The notes beneath the pieces were generated by a model. It searched no databases. It saw only the letters and a program-made list of their open reading frames with translations, and was not told the DNA's origin. The position numbers were made by a program, and so were the translations under genes. Of a stretch of DNA of 42,756 nucleotides, positions 1 to 11,667 are shown one piece after another. Each line of letters begins with the position of its first letter. The first letter of the stretch is position 1. This stretch comes from Oehlia diaphana (taxonomy: Eukaryota; Glomeromycota; Glomeromycetes; Glomerales; Glomeraceae), in the NCBI GenBank assembly GCA_003833135.1, contig QZLH01000168.1, forward strand, positions 75,157 through 117,912, written 5' to 3'.

Positions 1-3
1 AGT

Positions 4-284
4 TTGACCGACCATTTAACCAACCGTTTAACCATTTTTTTTTAATGAATTTAATTAAGAAAAAACGTTAAAGTGTTTTTTTTTTGATTAAATCCACTAA
101 AGAAATGTCATAACAACTTTTTTTATTGATTAAGTTCGTAAAAAAAGTGTTAAATGATTAAATGGATTAAATGGTCAGTTAACGGTCGGTTAAACGGTCG
201 GTTAAATGGTCGGTCAGAAGCCTTTGACCGACCGATATCGGTCACGGTCATAACCGGTCATGACCGGCTAATAACCGTGACCGT
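4..284. repeat. Inverted repeat built on GGTCGGTTAAA motifs
   Basis: Bases 4-31 and about 188-216 are reverse complements of each other with one visible mismatch (core GGTTAAACGGTCGG). The right arm is preceded by further GGTCGGTTAA units. From 240 to 284 there is a second, GC-richer palindromic stretch bounded by GGTCACGGT and ACCGTGACC. This looks like an end of a non-autonomous DNA element cut by the window edge; no coding sequence is seen in it. Confidence 0.6.
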
Positions 285-330
285 TGCCATCCCTACTACT
301 AGTATAAGCAAGACATTATACGTTGTAAAA

Positions 331-947
331 ATATCAAATCTTTCATTGGAAGTACAAAAATGAATTATTTATTTTCTTATTATTAAAAGAAAAAAAATCC
401 TGTTAAATATATGCTTATTTTGTAGGACGGTGAATTTGTCAAACAATATTTGAAAGAATGAAAATTCTTATAAATGACTTGCGTTAATTAGAAAATTAAC
501 CCAAGATAAAAAGCATATATATGCAAGATTTACGGCAAGGTATATATGTTTATAATCAGTAAATAAAATTTTTTTTCTTTCTTACTTTTCTTGAAGATAT
601 TTATAAATATGTTTAATAATTTAATCATAGATGAAAAACCATCTTAATCCGCGTTATGTAAATTTGATTTCTATTCTAAATAAAAAAGAATTACATTAAT
701 TTAGTTTATCTTTTTATACTAATATTCTATTAGTATGTCACGACCCTTTGATACACAAATGAAATAAATTTTATTATTGAACAAGCTCAAAAACAATAAA
801 GATCAAAAGTTATTGATTTAGAATTTATACCGATAATTAAATTTGGCAAATTACGTTCTATAACTAAAATCAAAGATTTTTGGTACTCATGGAATCTTGA
901 TTCAAGTTGTGTTTACAATACAGTATATAATATATATTTTTTAAAGA
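331..947 (+). pseudogene. Decayed duplicate of the 5' exons of the Myb-like/kinase gene at 7165
   Basis: This stretch aligns along its whole length with 7165-7792, the first four exons and introns of the kinase gene downstream, in the same orientation. It cannot be expressed as that protein: the start codon is ATA (331) instead of ATG; two bases are missing near 455 in the second exon; the third exon's first full codon TGG is TGA and its GT donor near 642 is lost; in the SANT-like exon a CAG codon has become TAA (about 797). The donor after the SANT-like exon (GTAAGT at 7790) reads GTGTTT here. No kinase domain follows. It is best read as an old partial segmental duplication, about 6.8 kb from its source. 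Confidence 0.85.
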
Positions 948-959
948 AGAGTACGTGCG

Positions 960-1065
960 TATACATCTTTACTAGGGTGTCGGGACTTTTCGCAGATATC
1001 CATTTCACCGAAACCCTATTGCACCGAATTCCATTTCGCCGAAAATTATTTATTCCATTTGGCTA
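960..1065. repeat. Short repeat with CATTTCRCCGAAA motifs
   Basis: The motif CATTTCACCGAAA and its variants (CACCGAATTCC, CATTTCGCCGAAA) occur three times between about 1000 and 1050, preceded by GGTGTCGGGACTTTTCGC. Such short GC-richer blocks inside AT-rich DNA are typical of degenerate terminal repeats of non-autonomous elements. The assignment to a family is unknown. Confidence 0.35.
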
Positions 1066-1207
1066 TTTTATTGTTTTTACATAAAGAAGTCTTTTCTAGA
1101 AAATTTTTGAATTATAAGTTTATCTCATCGTTTACCACTGACGTCGAGTTTCCAATTAATATGACCGTTTATTCTTCGATTGCTTTGAACATGTTCAATA
1201 ATATATT

Positions 1208-1347
1208 TTTTTTCGTCATCAGTTAAAGGCTCGAGACATACTGCATAATAAAGAAAATCCATGAATGTTTATTTCATTTTTTTCGTCATCAGTTAAAGGC
1301 TCGAGACATACTGCATAATAAAGAAAATCCATTAATGTTTATTTCAT
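1208..1347. repeat. 70-bp tandem duplication
   Basis: Two adjacent 70-base copies (about 1208-1277 and 1278-1347) containing GTTAAAGGCTCGAGACATAC are almost identical; the only difference noticed is G versus T in CCATGAATG/CCATTAATG. The near identity points to a recent duplication or an assembly artefact. No ORF is carried. Confidence 0.85.
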
Positions 1348-1350
1348 TTG

Positions 1351-2562
1351 TTAAATATTTTTTTAAAGAAAAATGTGAATAATATGAGATTACATACGTC
1401 GTGGATCGAGGTAATTATTCCAACTAGATGAATTTTTTTTAAAGTTACTTTACGATTTTTTTTATTTTTTTTATTAAATAAGAAGAAAAAAATTGTTCAA
1501 TTTAAACTTACTAATTTGAAAGTTGATTCAGTTTGTATTTCGGGACTAACTTGCTAATTAAAACGAAACGATTATGAATATGTTCATATTCTTTCATGTA
1601 TTTTCTGATAAGTTTATTACTCTACAAGAAATATAGAAATATAAATAAATTAGTATCAGTAAGAATATAAATATATAAAGTTCTCTATGATAATAATATG
1701 ATAAATACTTCTTCGTCGAATAATAAAGACATATTTTTTTTTTATTTATATATTTTAAATCGATATTGTTATTCTTTTTCGAAAGGTGGAAAATTTTTAA
1801 GAAGTTTGTCCAGAAAGGATGGCGTATTTATTTCGGGACCGTTTTTTTTTTGTGTCGCAAACACGTGTGATAATAAAGAGGGACAAGGGACTTTGTAGCT
1901 AATTACTTGCTTTATTGTTAAACTTCAAAGTATATTTCTGTCTATCAATGTTCAATGTTTCGGATTAAATAAAATTTACCGAAATTGGTTAAGTCAAAAC
2001 TGTAATAATGCGGCTGAAGTCACGAATTATGTTGTGTTCATTTTTATTTCATTTACATTTGAAATAATTTATCCATAAAATTATGCCTTAATGGAACTCC
2101 TGATACTCCCATACCCTTTAGTAGACTAATTGGGATCTACACACTTTTCGATTACCGATCACTAAAAAAATTTTTAGTTATTAAAAAAAAGCTATAAAAT
2201 AATCCTAATATCCCTACATTCTGGCTTATCTTAGCGATTGTAACTTATCAAGATCCATAATCCTTACTTTTTTGGTAGTAATAACATTATTATCATTCTA
2301 TGAATGTACGTGATTTTTAATTAATTAATTTATTTATTATTTTTTTTTTCTTTAACCTACATTCTTGTATTTTTTTTTTTAATAAAAAAAAGCACAATAC
2401 GAATATACAGGTAAATTATTATTTTTTGGTTGAATTTTATTGAGCCCAAATTTTTTTATCCTTCAGTTGGTTTGGATATATTTTGATTTAAAATTAAAAA
2501 CATTCAATTACTAGTTTTTAATTAGAATTTATTTATTTATAAATTAATTATATTTTATTTTA
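1351..2562. other. Intergenic AT-rich DNA
   Basis: No gene is supported here. A 66-residue ORF at 1698-1898 is low-complexity (poly-T derived) and has no recognisable features. The stretch should contain the 5' end and promoter of the kinase gene that begins near 2569, but no start exon could be placed with confidence. Confidence 0.5.
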
Positions 2563-2568
2563 TAAAAG

Positions 2569-3924
2569 TTACGCGAGCCAAATAGCATCAATGTATTATT
2601 AAATGATAAGATAATTTGTTACTATGACTCTCAAGAATTTAGAAATTTTGCTAAGATTGGCTCTGGAGGATTTTCTACGGTTCATATCGCATATTGGAAG
2701 AACACAACGAAATTTGCGATTAAAAAATTTAATGAAAATTTAAGCTCTATGAAAGAAATCATTAATGAAGTACTGTATGTTAATAATATAACTCTGTTTA
2801 TATATAGAATACTGTATCCGTATTATTTTATTGACATTATTATTTTTAATATTATGAATTCTTCATTTAGATTAATTTAATGATAATAGCCTCTCATCCA
2901 AATATAATTCGATTTTATGGAATTACGAAATTTAAAGGTATGAGGTATGATAATCATTTGATCACTTGATATATATTTTAGGTATTTGCTCTATACTTTT
3001 TTTATAATTTAAGATGAATCGGATGGAATAAATTGCTCATTCGTTCTTGAATACGCGGACGAGGGGACATTGGAAAATCATTTAAAAAACAATACTAAAT
3101 CTTTAATCAAATGGGAAATTCAATTTAAGTTTGCCAAAGAAATTACAGGTGCAATTTTATGGTTACATGATAATAAAATCATACATGGAGATCTTGTAAG
3201 TGTGATTAATTTATTTTAATATTGTTATGATATTGTATAATTAATAATAAATAACATATTAAGGTATTATTCATTCTATTTAGCATCCAAAAAATATATT
3301 AATACATCAAAATACAATAAAATTATCAGATTTTGGATGTTCGCGTTTGCGTCAACAAGGAAAAGATTCCTATTTACCTACTAAACCACGTGGCATAATA
3401 CCTTACGTTGATCCTAAAATTCTTAATAATGTTAAGGGTTACGATTTAAACGAAAAATCAGATATATATAGTTTAGGAGTAATATTCTGGGAATTAACTA
3501 GTTGTTCATCACCTTTTAATTATGAAACAAGGAATGATAATGCATCTATTATATTAAAAATTCTCGATGGTGAAAGGGAAAAACCTATACCAAATGCAAA
3601 CGATAAATTCGTTGCCCTTTACGAAGGTAAGTTTAGGCTAATACTATTAATTTTTAACTGTACGATCTAATTTTAAAATTTATTTGAATAGAATGTTGGA
3701 GACAAGAACCAGATGAAAGACCAAATGCTCACAAAGTAAATTCGGAACTTAATAAAATTATTGATTCTACTGATCCTAAAGTCAACACAAGCTTAGCAAA
3801 TAATTTTAAAAATGAAAGTGAAACATCAGTAATATTAAGAAATGATGATTCTGACTTATTGAACTTACCAAATTTACCAAGTTGCGATGATTGTGACATA
3901 AATTCCGATAAGTATCAAATATGA
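2569..3924 (+). CDS. TKL-type protein kinase with HGD catalytic loop, 5' end unresolved
   Basis: Five exons are joined by GT-AG introns that keep the frame: about 2569-2769, 2871-2937, 3014-3195, 3284-3626, 3692-3924 (TGA). The product would phosphorylate protein substrates with ATP, probably in the cytoplasm; substrates are unknown. Motifs in order: glycine loop IGSGGFSTVH, lysine in FAIKKF, glutamate in the exon-end INE, HPNIIRFYGIT, VLEYADEGTL hinge, catalytic loop HGDLHPKN, metal-binding DFG (LSDFGCS), and YVDPK in place of the usual APE. HGD replaces the usual HRD, so this is a non-RD kinase; the catalytic D and N remain. A tail of about 60 residues ends in a Cys/Asp-rich stretch (PSCDDCD). 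A TAA at 2563-2565 closes the frame upstream and no ATG lies in the first exon, so one or more 5' exons are missing or the gene is 5'-truncated. AG at 2567-2568 or 2576-2577 could be the acceptor. Confidence 0.82.
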
Positions 3925-3989
3925 AAACATATATTATTTCGTTTATTATTCTTTTTTTTCGGTTTTTATTACAAACGCAAACAAATTAT

Positions 3990-4152
3990 ATAATGGTGTA
4001 ATTAGCTGAAAAATAATTAGCCGCAACGTGATTCGGACCCGGCTCAGGCGTAGATCGTCGTGGAATTCCAGGGGATTTTCTGTGATTAAACCGGATCCGG
4101 ATGATCGGCCATCAGGAATTCGGCTCCGTTTTTCGGCTAACTACACCATTAT
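3990..4152. mobile_element. 163-bp MITE with 24-bp terminal inverted repeats and 9-bp target duplication
   Basis: The ends ATAATGGTGTARTTAGCYGA are inverted copies over 24 bases with two mismatches (3990-4013 versus 4129-4152). Perfect 9-base direct repeats ACAAATTAT flank it at 3981-3989 and 4153-4161. A 9-bp duplication is characteristic of Mutator-like (MULE) transposons, so this is probably a non-autonomous MULE-derived element. Its interior is much GC-richer than the flanks (CCGGATCCGG, GATCGGCC). It lies just beyond the stop codon of the kinase gene and may contribute to its 3' end. A 168-residue ORF crossing it is spurious. Confidence 0.8.
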
Positions 4153-4156
4153 ACAA

Positions 4157-4390
4157 ATTATTCGAGTTATTTCAAATTTTCTTTCATTTTATCACCGTTT
4201 TTTTTTTCATATACTCTTTCTCGGGTTTATTACAAATACAACAACTTTTCGTTTATTATTATTCTTTTTTCGAATTATTCGAGTTATTTCAAATTTCCTT
4301 CATTTTATCGCTTGTTTTTTGTATTTTTTCCTCGGATTTTATTACAAATACAATAAACATTTTTTTGATTATTTCAAGTTTTCTTTCATT
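4157..4390. repeat. 117-bp tandem repeat next to the MITE
   Basis: The phrase TTCGAGTTATTTCAAATT recurs 117 bases apart (4161 and 4278), each followed by CTTCATTTTATC and then TTTATTACAAATACAA. A third partial copy lies on the other side of the MITE (about 3935-3980), so the MITE probably inserted into a pre-existing tandem array. Confidence 0.65.
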
Positions 4391-4779
4391 TATTATAGTA
4401 CATGTGTGCACAGCTGTTTTTTTTTAATTTTATACAACCATTTGTTTATATATATGTATGCATGCATTGCTAGATTTCTTACAATCTGTATGTTTCGTCT
4501 AAAAATAATTTGCAAACCAATTAATAATAATTAATTTAGATGTATTTTTTTTTATAATAATAATAGTATTAATAATAAAAACGTTAATAAAAAGATATCA
4601 ATTTGCCTGTAGCGATCGTAGCATGTCAATCCAGCTTTGATCGAGCCTAAAAGAACTTTTATAATAATAATTATCATTTAAATAATAATAAAAATAATAA
4701 TGAAGTGGTAGAAAATACTATTATATTTCCGTTTTCAAAATGGGCATTCTTAATAATGAAAACAGCTATATATATAGGT

Positions 4780-4860
4780 CAGGGGAGATCGGCACACATT
4801 TACTATTAGCTCTACGCATTTCTTCAGGGCCGGCACTATGTAATGCTGGTCGGCATTATA
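4780..4860. repeat. Dispersed repeat, copy 1
   Basis: The sequence around TATATAGGTCAGG ... CTACGCATTTCTTCAGGGCCGG is repeated near 38178-38265 in the same orientation with about 75-80 percent visible identity. The function is unknown; it resembles a decayed end of a mobile element. Confidence 0.55.
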
Positions 4861-6285
4861 CACAAATGGAAGCGAGCTACATGATTTTGGACAGGACCCT
4901 TTCTATGTATAGCTCAAAGTATTGCCTAAAGACCTATACAATATTACCCCGATATTTACATTCTCTACATACTTAATATTACCACAATATTAGAACTACT
5001 TTCCATTCCTTGTTTTTATTAAAGGATCCTAATTCCATATGAACATCACGCGTTAATACATAATACATTGATAACATGTGCGGAGTTAAATGGTCCTTAT
5101 ACTAAAATGTTTATCATCAATAAATTCCCTAAAACATCTAAAAAAGCTTTAACGATTCATTAAAAAAATAAAAAGATTTACCCAACGTAAAAAAAAACCT
5201 ACTGTGCCACAAAACATGTCATATTAATTCGAGATCTGGCTATAATCAGTGAGAAATGTTAATTTTATTTAATTGGCATTTTTGTGGGCAAGGTATCACT
5301 GCATCCAGTGCAGCAAAATGAAAATGTTACGCAGTATTTTGCAGCAGAAACCCACAGCTTTCGAATGCATTATTAATTTGTACTTACGAATTTTCACTGA
5401 TCGACATCCGGTTCACGAATTAACTATAGTTAATTGTTCCGTTAAAATTGAAATGTATAATATACAGTATATAATAACTTATTTATAAAAGAAATAGCAA
5501 ATAGGTTAGAGATAATTTCAGTGTAATAAACCTTAAAGAAGATATTTTAATGGACATATGAAATCTATTGGATTAAAGATTTTATAAGATGTTACAATGG
5601 ATGAAAATACATTCATTATTCATTATTTTTCATCATTGAAAAATAAATTATATTTTTTATTTACCAGTAATTGGTTAATATACATATAATTATTATAAAC
5701 AACAAAAATAAACTAAACTAAAAGAAGAGACGAAAAATCTACTTCAACTGTGAGGTAATTAAACTATTTAAAACCTATATAATAAATTCTAAAAACATTT
5801 CTATAATTAATCACTACCTCCCATTCTCCAATAAAATTAGATAGCTCGCCCTGTAGAAAAATTATAAACATAATCCTATAAAATTATATGAGCTAATAAT
5901 AATTAATCTACTTTAGCATTATGAAGCTAGATTAGTATAAATTCTATAATATTTTTTACCAAAATAAATGTTATTTCTAATACTATCATCTAATGCACAA
6001 ATATTATTTAATCTATTATTATTATTTGTAGGTAAAGAACGATAATTTTTAAGCTGTAATTTTTTATTTTTTGTAATACCCAAAGAATGTTCAAATTATT
6101 TCAAATACGAACATTTAGGAATCCAAATTTCTTCAAAAACATGATTGAAGATATATTGTCGCATATTTGTTAATATATTAAGAGTATAATTCCTCTAATT
6201 AAGTCTATAAATGTGATAAATCAATATTCCAAAAGAGAAAAATTTCTATTAATAATTAAACTCTATAAATTCCAATTATTTTTCC
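4861..6285. other. Intergenic AT-rich DNA
   Basis: No gene, RNA or clear repeat is seen. ORFs at 4740-4976 and 5273-5488 encode compositionally odd peptides with no recognisable domain, no splice context and no paralogue in the window. Confidence 0.45.
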
Positions 6286-6293
6286 GCCAATAG

Positions 6294-6429
6294 TCCAGTG
6301 ATGTGCTCTTGGAAGATTGGAAGCAATATGAGAAGCACCTTTGGAAAGATTGGAAGCATAATTTTCTAATAAAACCAGGATTGGAAACTTACAACCAAAT
6401 AATGTTGGAAGTACAAATGCACATCACTA
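6294..6429. mobile_element. 136-bp hAT-like MITE
   Basis: Termini CAGTGATGTGC (from 6296) and GCACATCACTA (to 6429) are inverted copies differing only at the outermost base; CAGTG-type ends are common in hAT elements. Flanking 8-mers GCCAATAG (6286-6293) and GCCAATAC (6430-6437) match at seven of eight positions, consistent with the 8-bp target duplication of hAT transposons. Inside are repeated TTGGAAG-type motifs and no ORF, so it is non-autonomous. Confidence 0.7.
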
Positions 6430-6437
6430 GCCAATAC

Positions 6438-7164
6438 TGTACTACGGATTGAACAGTTTAAATAAGGCAAAATAAGAAAGAAAAAAATAATTTTTAAACG
6501 TCAACTCCGAAGACATCCATCTCGCATTCAATAATCGTTATTTAATTAGCAATTTGTTGAAAGTCTGTCGTGCTACAGAATGTACAGTATGATAAAAAAA
6601 ACTGCAGTATGCATGTGGATCATTTTAAAAGGAAATTATTTTAGTGTTTGTGGAAGGACACTAAGCAGGGGCTGAAACAAAATTTTTTTTAAAAAGAAAA
6701 AAAAACAAACAAATAAACTCTTATGAACTTAACAAAATAGGAATTTTTTAAACTATATTACACATGATCATGTGTTGAACCCTTTTAGCCTGTCCGAATC
6801 AATGTAATACTAAATTACTTATTTTGTATGATGTTTACATCAGGGCGTATATAATGTACATGGATGCAATCATATATTCAAGATATTTCTTAAAACTGAA
6901 ATATATTACATAAGTTTAGATCCAAATACAGGTGTAATGCAGAAGTGGTGTAATGTTATATCCTGTTGAGGTAAATAATAAATGGTGAATAAAATTCATA
7001 AATGGTGAGTAAAATTCGGATTAACCATTTTTAATTTAACGTTTTGACCAACAAAAAAATAGTTTTAAAATGAAATATTTAAACGCGCTTTCTACGTTTT
7101 TGTAGAGAATATACAATTATTTTAATTTTTCTTCTTCCACTCTAAAGATATTATATATTGTAAA
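6438..7164. other. Intergenic DNA upstream of the Myb-like/kinase gene
   Basis: It contains the segment near 6945-7010 (TGTTATATCCTGTTGAGG, then AATAAATGGTGAAT twice) that resembles 16500-16545 (TGTTACATCCTGTGTTG, AATAAATAGTGAAT), suggesting a weak dispersed repeat. The promoter of the gene starting at 7165 should lie here; no defined element was identified. Confidence 0.4.
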
Positions 7165-9835
7165 ATGTCAAAGAAAGCGATTCTTACATTAGAAGTATAA
7201 AAATGCATTATTTATTAATTTATTTATTTCAAAAAAATAAAATCTAGCTAAAATATATACTATATTGTTTTTTATTATAGGACGGTGAAATTGTTAAACA
7301 ATATTTGAAAGAGTATGAAAATTCTTATGAATGTCTTGCGTCAATTAGAAAATTAACTCAGAGCACATATGCAAGATTTACAGACAGACACATTTATTAT
7401 TAGTAAGTTTTTAATAAGTTATTTTTTTCTTTCTTTCTAAGACATCGATATATATGATTATTTTAAATTTTAGCTGGAAAAACCATCTCAATCCGCGTTG
7501 TATGTGAATTTATCTATTAATATTAATTTATTTTTGTTTTATTTTTTTCTAAATAAAAAAAGAATTACATTAATTTTAGTTATCTTTTATACTTTTATTC
7601 TTTTAGTATGTCACGATCCTTTAACACATGATGAAATAAATTTTATTGTTGAACAAGCTCAAAAACAGCAAAGATCAAAAGTTATCGATTGGAAATTCAT
7701 AATCCGTGATTTAGAAAAGAAATTTGGCAGACTACATTCTATAAATAAAATCAGAGACTTTTGGCATTCATGGAATTTTGATCTAAGCTGTAAGTGTATA
7801 CATACGTATTATATTGATTTTAAGAAAAAAACTAATATATATATATTTCAATTCTTTAATACAAAGTATATCATGATCAAGAATGTCACGATCCCTTAGG
7901 AGATGATGAAAAAAAATTTATTATTAGACGGGTTCCAAAATACCAAAATTCGTATATGATTTGGGAATCTGTTATCCGTGATTTGAAAAATAAATTTGGT
8001 AAACTTCGTTCTGCAGATAAAATTAAAATGGTTTGGTACTCGAAGCAAAATAGAATTCTCGATATGGATTGTAAGTAGTTCTTATCTTTAGTTATCTTTT
8101 TTTCACGTAAACATATTTTAAATTTAGTAATTTAACACGCTTCTTTGATAGTATGTCCCGATTTTTTGGGAGATGAAAAAATATTTATTATTCAAAAACA
8201 TCGAACATCGAATGGTACCATTTGGAAATATGTACTTCGCGATTTAGAAAATAAATTTAGTAAATTTCACTCCAGGAATAATACTTATTGCTTACAAAAT
8301 TGTGAATTTAAACAACATTACAACCCTGAAGAAAAATGTTATAATAACTATGATACAATTGAACTAACTAAATGTGAAAAATCCAATGCTGATTATTATG
8401 GTGTATGTCCTAATTGCAAAAAAATAAACACTGGATATGCATGGTGTAAGAAATGTGATCCAGGTAAATTTTTGAGGGAAGGAAAAGCAAGTGGAAACAC
8501 TGAAATAAACCAACTAATTTATCAAGCGCAAATCAAGACTCAATCTTATTATAGTAATTTAGAATGGATATCTTATGATAAATTTCAAGATATCAAACTT
8601 GTTGCAGAAGGTGGGTTTGCGAAAATATATTCTGCTATTTGGCTAGATGGTGAACCTAAACTTAATAGAGAAAAAAAGAGGTCTCCTCCAATTACTGTTG
8701 CTTTAAAAAGAATTAAAGATACAAAATTTACGACAGAAGCTTTCGTTAATGAGGTATTTGATTGTTTGATACACTTATAATTAATTTTGCTTTATATATG
8801 CTATATTAATATTATTTTATTTTAATTAGATTAACATACATCACCATTGTGTTTTACACAATGCGAATTTGACGAAATTTTATGGAATAACTAAAGATCC
8901 CGCAACGAATGAATTTCTTATGGTCTTAGAATATGCTCATGAAGGAAATTTAAGAAATTACCTTGAAAACAACTTCATAAATTTAAAATGGAAAGATAAA
9001 TTAAATATCTTAATAAGTATTGCGAATAATCTTTTTAATATTCACAAACTAAAATATATACATAGAGATTTGCATAGTGGGAACATACTTCAATTTTATA
9101 TCGGTGGTTTTGGTACAAAAATAACTGATTTAGGACTTTCACAATCAATAACAAATTCAAAATCTTCTTATTGTTCAAACGTTTTTGGGGTTCTTCCTTA
9201 CATAGCACCTGAAATATTAGATGGTAAATCTTATACATTGGAAAGCGATATTTATAGTTTCGGAATTATAATGACAGAAGTGTCAACCGGAAAATCACCT
9301 TACAGAAATGTACCGCATGATGGAAATCTTGCATTAAAAATATGCAATGGTTTGAGACCAAGAGTAGCTAAAGGGACACCAAAATGCTATATCGATTTGG
9401 TAAACCAATGTCTTGATGTAAATCCAGGAAAAAGGCCCTCATCAAAAGTGTTACTTAAAACAATTAGAAATTGGAGATTTCCTAACGTTAATTATTCCCG
9501 TCTCGAAAAATCTTTTGATGAACCAGAAATTCCTAAAGAATTTATTGATGCAGATAACATTATGTTTAAAAAATCCTTTCCTGAAATACTAAAACATTCT
9601 GAAGCAATTTATTCTGGTCGTTCTATGTGTTTTTATAATCTTCCTGTACCAAGGAATTCCGCAAAAGTTCAAATTGAAGATCCAGAAGGTAGTAAAATTT
9701 TACATATAAATATTTATCAATTCTTTTGTATTTATTTGTGTATTTACTAACTTTTTTTAAATGATATCACTTATTGTAGTCCCAGATTCACGTTTGGTTG
9801 AACTTCATATTTCCGGAAAATCAAATTTTAATTAG
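7165..9835 (+). CDS. Triple Myb/SANT-like repeat protein fused to a zinc ribbon and TKL protein kinase
   Basis: Eight exons give an uninterrupted reading frame of 693 residues: 7165-7194, 7281-7402, 7474-7499, 7607-7789, 7867-8070, 8152-8753, 8830-9688, 9780-9835 (TAG). The start ATG at 7165 is followed by a consensus-like donor at 7195. Exons 4, 5 and the start of 6 each encode one repeat of the form C-H-D-P-L-x-D-E-x-F-I ... W-x(2)-I/V-x-R-D-L-x-x-K-F ... S-x-x-K-I-x-x-x-W, a helical Myb/SANT-like pattern. All three begin at a phase-1 intron, with matching TATGTCNCGAT starts. Next is a zinc ribbon CPNC-x10-CKKC, then SGN, then the kinase: EGGFAKIYSAIW, VALKRI, HRDLHSGN, TDLGLS (DLG instead of DFG), YIAPEI, and DVYSFG-like DIYSFG. 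The catalytic residues are intact, so it is probably active. A DNA- or protein-binding role for the repeats is inferred. A dead 5' copy lies at 331. Confidence 0.88.
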
Positions 9836-11405
9836 TATATTCACCGTAATTTTATTATTATATATAGATGAGCATACAGTAATTCAATCCTATTTTATTA
9901 AAAGGATTATTATAATGAAATCGTAAATGAATAATACTAACAAATTATATACTGTATGTTATAAATAGTTAACGAAAATAAATCAATTTAGCTTCTTCAT
10001 ATATAGGGTGGGTCCAATGCGTCACCATAATAGTAGAGTAAGGTTTTATTTGCGTGCAGTTTATGAATTATTTGAATTATTAATTTAGCAGGTCACGTAA
10101 AAAAATTATTTTTTCATTATCCTAACTAGCTTGCTTAAATAATTATTTATACAGATCATGATGTATTTTTATAATTTGTATACAGTATGGTAATGATGTA
10201 CATTTAATAGATCAAATATATAACAAATACATAAACGTATTTTTACAGGATTTTTAATGTCAGATGTCAATAATACGTGCTATTCTTATTAAAAAACCCT
10301 GCGTACAGCTAATAGTCAAAAGTTAACTGCCCAAGAACACAACCAAAAAATATTCGATAACATAGCTTTGTACTACTAATCTAAAATAGTGGATATATTG
10401 ATGAAATAGAACGCGTCTTAATTTTTTCAGTATTTTGCGTTATTTTGTCTCGAAATGTATTTCCGCGAAAATTTTTCTCAGATATAAGTCTGTAGTGCTG
10501 GTCAAATATATAATGCTGGCCCAAATTAAAAATCCTGTAACTATATTATCGTCTATCGAGTCTTATTATAAATTTGGCGATCAGCAATGAAATTAAAATT
10601 TGCGGATATACTGTACTAATCATAAAATAGAAAATTAGCGACTCTTCTATTATTTGACGACAATCCGCGTACTTCGTTAATCGATAAGATTTTTCAATTG
10701 CTTTCTATTACTAGCTAGTTAAAAGAATTTCAAATACATTATTATTGTTTATGCTATAATTTTATTTTTTTAAAAAAAAATTTTAGATGCATTTCTAACG
10801 TGACAATAAATCGGTAGTGGAATATTCCTTTCATACGAATTGTAAAACAGATTGAATGGCGCCGGTCAAAAGTACGTTGGTGAAAAAAGATGTGTTGTAA
10901 TGTTTCTGGATTTCAGAATGCTTACTTTAATATAGATTATCTCTCATTCAATATTTTATTATTTATATGTTAAACCAAGAATTTTTTGATCATATTATTG
11001 TGATATTATAGTTAAGTATGAGTCGGCTAAAATTGATCAACAAATCTTGTACGATAAGAAAAATTCTTATTAATAAGAATTGAACCCAAAAATCTATTCT
11101 GAAATTATGTAATTATGCACTACTTACTAGATTTCCCTGTGATTTTTTTTTCGAATATATTTTTTTTCGCATATCTTTTGTAACAGATAACATTTACTAC
11201 TCTTCTAGAAATAAAATAAATAATAAGTAAATATCTATTACTATAACAGACAATCTTGTCCGACCGATTTTATATGGGATTTTTTTTTCATGAATTTAAG
11301 TATATTATTCATTCCACCATAGCAGAACCTCACCCTTCGAATTGAACTATACTAGTAATAAAACTACGCTACTACTAGCACTAAAAAACCATACGAGAAA
11401 AAATA
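9836..11405. other. Intergenic AT-rich DNA
   Basis: No coding region, RNA gene or convincing element could be supported. A small palindrome (AGAAAAATTCTTATTAATAAGAATT) around 11058-11082 is the only structure noticed. Confidence 0.45.
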
Positions 11406-11409
11406 AAAC

Positions 11410-11411
11410 TA

Positions 11412-11447
<36 letters not shown>

Positions 11448-11461
11448 AAAGGGGAAAAAAA

Positions 11462-11520
<59 letters not shown>
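11410..11520. repeat. Poly(A) low-complexity tract
   Basis: About 110 bases are almost pure A, interrupted by a GGGG and a few other bases. Overlapping lysine-rich and phenylalanine-rich ORFs on the two strands are artefacts of this tract. It is on the plus strand, so it is not the poly(A) tail of the minus-strand LINE that follows. It could be the tail of an inserted plus-strand retrocopy, but none was recognised upstream. Confidence 0.9.
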
Positions 11521-11522
<2 letters not shown>

Positions 11523-11667
11523 GAAAACTAGTCCGATGGGTATATATATTAGAAATAAAATAGATCCAAATTATAATGAGAATAAAAAGAAATAGATGAT
11601 ATATCAACATCCAAAGATGATAGCCAAGGCAGATTATGACTAAAATTTGACGATGTTTAATAGATCC

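Noticed and set aside
4028..4534. 168-codon ORF on the plus strand
   Set aside because: It crosses a MITE and a T-rich tandem repeat, and the peptide is compositionally driven with no domain.
11342..11610. Lysine-rich and phenylalanine-rich ORFs on opposite strands
   Set aside because: They are translations of a poly(A)/poly(T) tract.
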